A stretch of 64,000 nucleotides of DNA, taken from the NCBI RefSeq assembly GCF_000196795.1, contig NC_014259.1:1302001-1366000 (forward strand), in the 5' to 3' direction. Below, piece by piece: positions 60,534-64,000 of the stretch (its first letter is position 1; each line of letters opens with the position of its first letter). Below the pieces are notes generated by a model. That model was not told the origin of the DNA. It saw only the letters and a list, made by a program, of their open reading frames with translations, and did no database searches. Source of the stretch: Acinetobacter oleivorans DR1. GTDB taxonomy: Bacteria; Pseudomonadota; Gammaproteobacteria; Pseudomonadales; Moraxellaceae. The position numbers and the translations under genes were made by a program.

Positions 60534-62414
60534 ATGCACTACCCTAAAGTTTATGATGTTATTGTTATCGGCGGCGGTCACGCAGGTACGGAAGCGGCCC
60601 TTGCTGCTGCGCGTATGGGACGACAGACTTTGCTTTTGACCCATAACATTGAGACTTTGGGTCAAATGAGTTGTAACCCAGCAATCGGTGGTATTGGTAA
60701 GTCGCATTTAGTACGCGAAATTGATGCACTTGGTGGCGCAATGGCGTTAGCTGCCGATAAAGGTGGTATTCAGTTCCGTATTTTAAACTCGCGTAAAGGC
60801 GCAGCAGTGCGTGCAACACGTGCTCAAGCTGACCGTGTGCGCTATAAAGCTGCCATCCGCGATACTTTGGAAAATCAAGCAAATCTTGATATTTTCCAGC
60901 AAGCAGCTGATGACCTGATTGTTGAAGGTGATACAGTTAAAGGTGTAGTTACCCAAATGGGTATTCGCTTTGATGCTAAAACTGTGGTGTTGACTACAGG
61001 TACATTCCTAGGCGGTGTAATTCACGTTGGTTTAGAAAAATCAAGCGGTGGCCGTGCTGGTGATCCACCTTCTATTGCACTTGCTCAACGTTTACGTGAA
61101 TTAAAACTACCTGTGGGGCGTTTAAAAACTGGAACTCCACCACGTATTGATGCGCGTTCGGTTGATTTTTCAGTCATGATTCCACAGCCGGGTGATTTCC
61201 CGTCTCCGGTCATGTCATTCATGGGTGATGCTTCTATGCACCCAGAACAAGTAAATTGTTATATCACGCATACGAATGAAAAAACTCACGACATTATTCG
61301 TGGTGGTTTAGATCGTTCACCAATGTATACCGGTGTTATTGAAGGTGTTGGTCCACGTTACTGCCCATCAATCGAAGATAAAATTCACCGTTTCGCTGAT
61401 AAAGACTCACATCAAGTATTTTTGGAACCAGAAGGTTTAGATACACACGAGCTTTATCCAAATGGTATTTCGACTTCGCTTCCATTTGATGTGCAGTTTG
61501 AGCTTGTTCGCTCTATTCGTGGTATGGAAAATGCGCATATTTTGCGTCCAGGCTATGCGATTGAATACGATTATTTCAATCCGCAAGCTTTGAAATTCAC
61601 CCTCGAAACTAAAGCGATTAATGGTCTATATTTTGCTGGCCAAATTAATGGTACGACAGGTTATGAAGAGGCAGGTGCTCAAGGTTTACTTGCTGGCTTA
61701 AATGCTGCGCGCCGTGCGTGGGAGCAAGAAGAGTGGACACCTAAGCGTGACCAAGCTTACATGGGTGTGTTGGTTGATGACCTCATCACTTTAGGAACCA
61801 AAGAACCGTACCGTATGTTTACCTCACGTGCGGAATACCGTTTGATGCTACGTGAAGACAATGCAGATCAGCGTTTAACGACTGTTGGTCGTGAACTTGG
61901 TTTGGTTGATGATGTTCGTTGGGCTGCTTATTGTGAAAAAATGGAAGCGGTTGAGCGTGAAACCTCTCGTTTACAACATTTGTGGGCAGCACCAAATAAC
62001 CCTATGGGTAAGAAATTCGTTGAGATGACGGGTGCTGACTTAAGTAAAGAATGTAGCGCAATTGATTTGCTTAAACGCCCTAATATTAGCTTTGGTCAAA
62101 TTGCAGAACTTACAGGTTCTGAAGTTTCTGAGCAGGTTGGTGAGCAAATCGAGATTGCTGTGAAATACGAAGGTTATATTAACCGTCAGCATGAAGATGT
62201 GGCACAGTTAAAGCGTCTTGAAGAAACTAAAATTCCTACCGATTTTGATTATGACGTCGTGTCTGGTTTATCTCGCGAAATTACCCAGAAATTAAAAACA
62301 GTTCTTCCGGAAACATTAGCTCAAGCAAGCCGTATTCCTGGTGTTACACCAGCAGCTGTTCAGCTTGTAATGATCACAATTCGTAAAAACAATATGATTA
62401 AGAAAACAGCTTAA
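60534..62414 (+). CDS. mnmG: tRNA uridine-5-carboxymethylaminomethyl modification enzyme
   Basis: A 626-residue FAD enzyme (formerly GidA) that with MnmE installs the cmnm5U34 modification in tRNA. VIVIGGGHAGTEAALAAARMG is the FAD site, followed by SCNPAIGGIGKSHLVREIDALGG, GRLKTGTPPRID, and LYFAGQINGTTGYEEAGAQGLLAG. Normal length. The upstream 230 bp includes its promoter region. Monocistronic, ending in a strong terminator. Confidence 0.97.
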   Translation: MHYPKVYDVIVIGGGHAGTEAALAAARMGRQTLLLTHNIETLGQMSCNPAIGGIGKSHLVREIDALGGAMALAADKGGIQFRILNSRKGAAVRATRAQADRVRYKAAIRDTLENQANLDIFQQAADDLIVEGDTVKGVVTQMGIRFDAKTVVLTTGTFLGGVIHVGLEKSSGGRAGDPPSIALAQRLRELKLPVGRLKTGTPPRIDARSVDFSVMIPQPGDFPSPVMSFMGDASMHPEQVNCYITHTNEKTHDIIRGGLDRSPMYTGVIEGVGPRYCPSIEDKIHRFADKDSHQVFLEPEGLDTHELYPNGISTSLPFDVQFELVRSIRGMENAHILRPGYAIEYDYFNPQALKFTLETKAINGLYFAGQINGTTGYEEAGAQGLLAGLNAARRAWEQEEWTPKRDQAYMGVLVDDLITLGTKEPYRMFTSRAEYRLMLREDNADQRLTTVGRELGLVDDVRWAAYCEKMEAVERETSRLQHLWAAPNNPMGKKFVEMTGADLSKECSAIDLLKRPNISFGQIAELTGSEVSEQVGEQIEIAVKYEGYINRQHEDVAQLKRLEETKIPTDFDYDVVSGLSREITQKLKTVLPETLAQASRIPGVTPAAVQLVMITIRKNNMIKKTA

Positions 62415-62428
62415 TCATTTAAGTGTAC

Positions 62429-62457
62429 AAAAAGCCCAGTTAAGACTGGGCTTTTTT
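62429..62457 (+). terminator. Intrinsic terminator of mnmG
   Basis: AAAAAGCCCAG (62429-62439) and CTGGGCTTTTTT (62446-62457), 14 bp after the stop. Confidence 0.92.
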
Positions 62458-62587
62458 ATTTTCTGTTCAAAAAATATATGGAAACTTCCTAAGGAAGAAA
62501 ATAGATTTCGCTTCCTTTTTTTCTTATTTCACATATTTCAGGTAGCCAGTTATATTAAATTCACGTTCAAACAAGAGGGCTTTAACC

Positions 62588-62653
62588 ATGACAATGAAAT
62601 CAATTCGCTACAATGGATATGAAATGGCATGCCAATGTTCATGTTCAAAATAG
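62588..62653 (+). CDS. Possible 21-residue Cys-rich peptide
   Basis: The frame encodes MTMKSIRYNGYEMACQCSCSK, with three Cys spaced CxCxC at the end and a GAGG at about 62574-62577, some 10 bp before the ATG. It sits alone in the mnmG-WYL gap and is followed by a hairpin AGATCAG/CTGATCT (62669-62675/62696-62702). The spacing suits a small expressed gene, but length alone gives little support. Confidence 0.3.
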   Translation: MTMKSIRYNGYEMACQCSCSK

Positions 62654-62758
62654 CGCAAAAGAAAGAGCAGATCAGTTTTGTAGGGGGAGAACAGGCTGAT
62701 CTGAAACAACTATAAATATAAGAGCCAATATAAAATTAAGAAAATTATAATTCAAAAT
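62654..62758. other. Intergenic region before the WYL terminator
   Basis: Includes the hairpin AGATCAG/CTGATCT. With 62458-62587 it makes up the gap between mnmG and the WYL gene; apart from the short peptide frame I see no gene. Confidence 0.4.
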
Positions 62759-62760
62759 CT

Positions 62761-62787
62761 AAAGAGAACCTTATGGTTCTCTTTTTT
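62761..62787 (-). terminator. Intrinsic terminator of the WYL gene
   Basis: AAAGAGAACC-TTAT-GGTTCTCTTTTTT, a 10-bp stem, just after the WYL-domain gene stop on the minus strand. Confidence 0.88.
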
Positions 62788-62791
62788 ATAT

Positions 62792-63799
62792 CTATTTATT
62801 TTCAGACTCAATTTCTCGTACAGCGTTGTGTACTTGAATTGGTTCAATATGCAGTAATTTTTTGCCAAAACTACGTAGCCACCACACAAGTTGAGATGTA
62901 AAAGGTACTGTTGCGGTAACTTCTACAATATTTTCTTCAAGTGGAATGATAGTTTGGTCCTTACTTAACTGACTTTCATAGAAAGTTCGAGCAGTTTGCT
63001 CTGTCATAGTTAATGTGAGCCGGATTGATTCAGTTGGCTGTTTATAGTCCACTCTGAAGCCTAAAGCACCTGAATCAATATAATGATCAATATCAAAATT
63101 GACAGGATGCAGTGCTCGACTATCTAAGACTTTTGCTGATTTAAAACGGTGCAAGGCAAATGTTTGAACTTCAGTTTTGTCATGCCGTGTGCAAATCAAA
63201 TAAATTACTGCACCTTTTTGTACCAAAGCCAAAGGATTTAAAACATAAGTTTTGTCTTCACCTTGATTTACTCGAGCCTGATAAACACATTCAATTTGTT
63301 TGTCTTGGAGTAGACCTTCATAAATTGCTTGTTGAGCAGCACGGTCGACTACAGGTGGAATAAGTGGTTGGCTTGCGGGGACAATACGTACTCGGTTAAT
63401 CCACTGTCTTACATTATTTTGTGTAGAGAGGCTGCGTTTAGCTAAATCAAACCAAGGTCCCATCTCATCAAGAAGACTAGGTGGAAGCAAGTGTTTAAGA
63501 TGCTCCTCAACCATCATAAAGGTTACTGCCTGAGAGCTCGTCATGTGAGGTAAGCTCTGAATAGGCGCATCGGATTGCCACCGCCAGCCCTGAGGTACGG
63601 CCTTATTGCTTTCAATCGGAAAGCGCTGAGCAATTTGATTTAAATCACGCTGAATAGTCCTTAAACTGATATCAATACCTTCACGTTCAAGCATTTCTTG
63701 TAATTCCCGTGTTCCGATCCATTTACCGGTTGGAAGGCGAGACAAGATCTGCCATTGGCGATATAAACTATTCGAAGTTTCTTTTTCTATTACAGACAT
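62792..63799 (-). CDS. WYL-domain transcriptional regulator
   Basis: A 335-residue protein. The N-terminal winged helix-turn-helix is of the DeoR type (WIGTRELQEMLEREGIDISLRTIQRDLNQIAQRFPI, about 27-60), then a WYL domain (about 150-240; AIYEGLLQDKQIECVYQAR, YVLNPLALVQKGAVIYLICTR) and a WCX C-terminal domain (IRLTLTMTEQTARTFYESQLS). WYL proteins bind nucleotides or single-stranded DNA and control DNA damage, defence or metabolic genes. The neighbours here give no target. The 201 bp upstream (63800-64000) contains no gene. Confidence 0.9.
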   Translation of the reverse strand: MSVIEKETSNSLYRQWQILSRLPTGKWIGTRELQEMLEREGIDISLRTIQRDLNQIAQRFPIESNKAVPQGWRWQSDAPIQSLPHMTSSQAVTFMMVEEHLKHLLPPSLLDEMGPWFDLAKRSLSTQNNVRQWINRVRIVPASQPLIPPVVDRAAQQAIYEGLLQDKQIECVYQARVNQGEDKTYVLNPLALVQKGAVIYLICTRHDKTEVQTFALHRFKSAKVLDSRALHPVNFDIDHYIDSGALGFRVDYKQPTESIRLTLTMTEQTARTFYESQLSKDQTIIPLEENIVEVTATVPFTSQLVWWLRSFGKKLLHIEPIQVHNAVREIESENK

Positions 63800-64000
63800 A
63801 AGCGTAATACATCTATATCCAATTGCTTTGGTGTCAACACAATAAAAAATCTTTACACATTTAGCAAGTTTGTCAGATTCGGTTTACTGAACCTTTTACA
63901 ATCGATGTTAAGATTTAGAAGAAGAAAGCTATAACAAAACACCGTAAAAATATTAAACATATATAAGTGGCACTGAAATTGCTTATTTAAAAATGAAATA

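Noticed and set aside
1..64000. CRISPR array, tRNA or rRNA genes
   Set aside because: No regularly spaced direct repeats, tRNA-like cloverleaf or rRNA sequence was recognised while reading the window; a tRNAscan run could confirm.

Overview
The window reads as a stretch of chromosome from an Acinetobacter, most likely of the baumannii/calcoaceticus group. The case is low GC, the gene order prmA - DUF3426 - fis - purH - purD, the aspartate decarboxylase/aspartate-alanine exchanger pair, a NahG-type salicylate hydroxylase beside an aromatic-acid transporter, and AT-rich intergenic DNA. This is recognition from protein sequence and synteny, not a database search. I see no rRNA, tRNA, CRISPR array, transposase or complete prophage.

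Layout. 1-3.9 kb: a KefB/C-type cation/proton antiporter cut by the window edge, an SDR, a DoxX-like membrane protein and an AT-rich orphan gene. 4.0-4.4 kb: a GC-richer structured element with its own promoter. It looks like a P1/P7 C4-type antisense RNA followed by a 30-codon leader ORF whose Shine-Dalgarno is complementary to the RNA upstream. 4.5-8.5 kb: a TetR regulator and the aspT-aspD operon (aspartate in, decarboxylated, alanine out). 9.1-9.3 kb: a decayed tautomerase. 9.6-13.4 kb: a pqiA-pqiA'-pqiB-pqiC lipid-transport operon with PqiA split into two genes. 13.4-16.5 kb: periplasmic hydroxyisourate hydrolase plus a GlcG/HbpS-like protein, divergent from an OmpR-type two-component system. 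This is the E. coli hiuH/hprRS arrangement, with a CusR/HprR-like box between the halves.

16.6-26.5 kb: lipocalin, acyl desaturase, COG2907 FAD oxidoreductase, DUF1365, two cyclopropane-synthase-like methyltransferases, DUF1295 and a histidine kinase on the + strand. These converge on a response regulator, a chalcone-isomerase-like protein and an NTF2-like lipoprotein on the - strand. Together they look like a regulated unit for modifying unsaturated fatty acyl chains (methylated or furan-type products are the best guess). 26.8-34 kb: an Asp/Glu racemase, then a seven-gene run (quinone oxidoreductase, TauD-like dioxygenase, BKACE, MFS, DsbA/FrnE-like, Rieske ferredoxin, YeiH exporter) with an AraC regulator. 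This is a catabolic island of unknown substrate. 35.4-45 kb: an RBBP9-like hydrolase, a DUF1302 envelope protein, a bPH-domain protein, a sorbosone-dehydrogenase-like lipoprotein, salicylate hydroxylase with MFS and LysR, and a sterol-desaturase-family protein.

45-64 kb is mostly core: GST, an MFS pump divergent from its probable TetR repressor with two matching operators, dctA, gloB, metQ-metN-metI, purD, purH, fis, DUF3426, prmA, mnmG and a WYL-domain regulator. Most transcription units end in clear intrinsic terminators, listed below.
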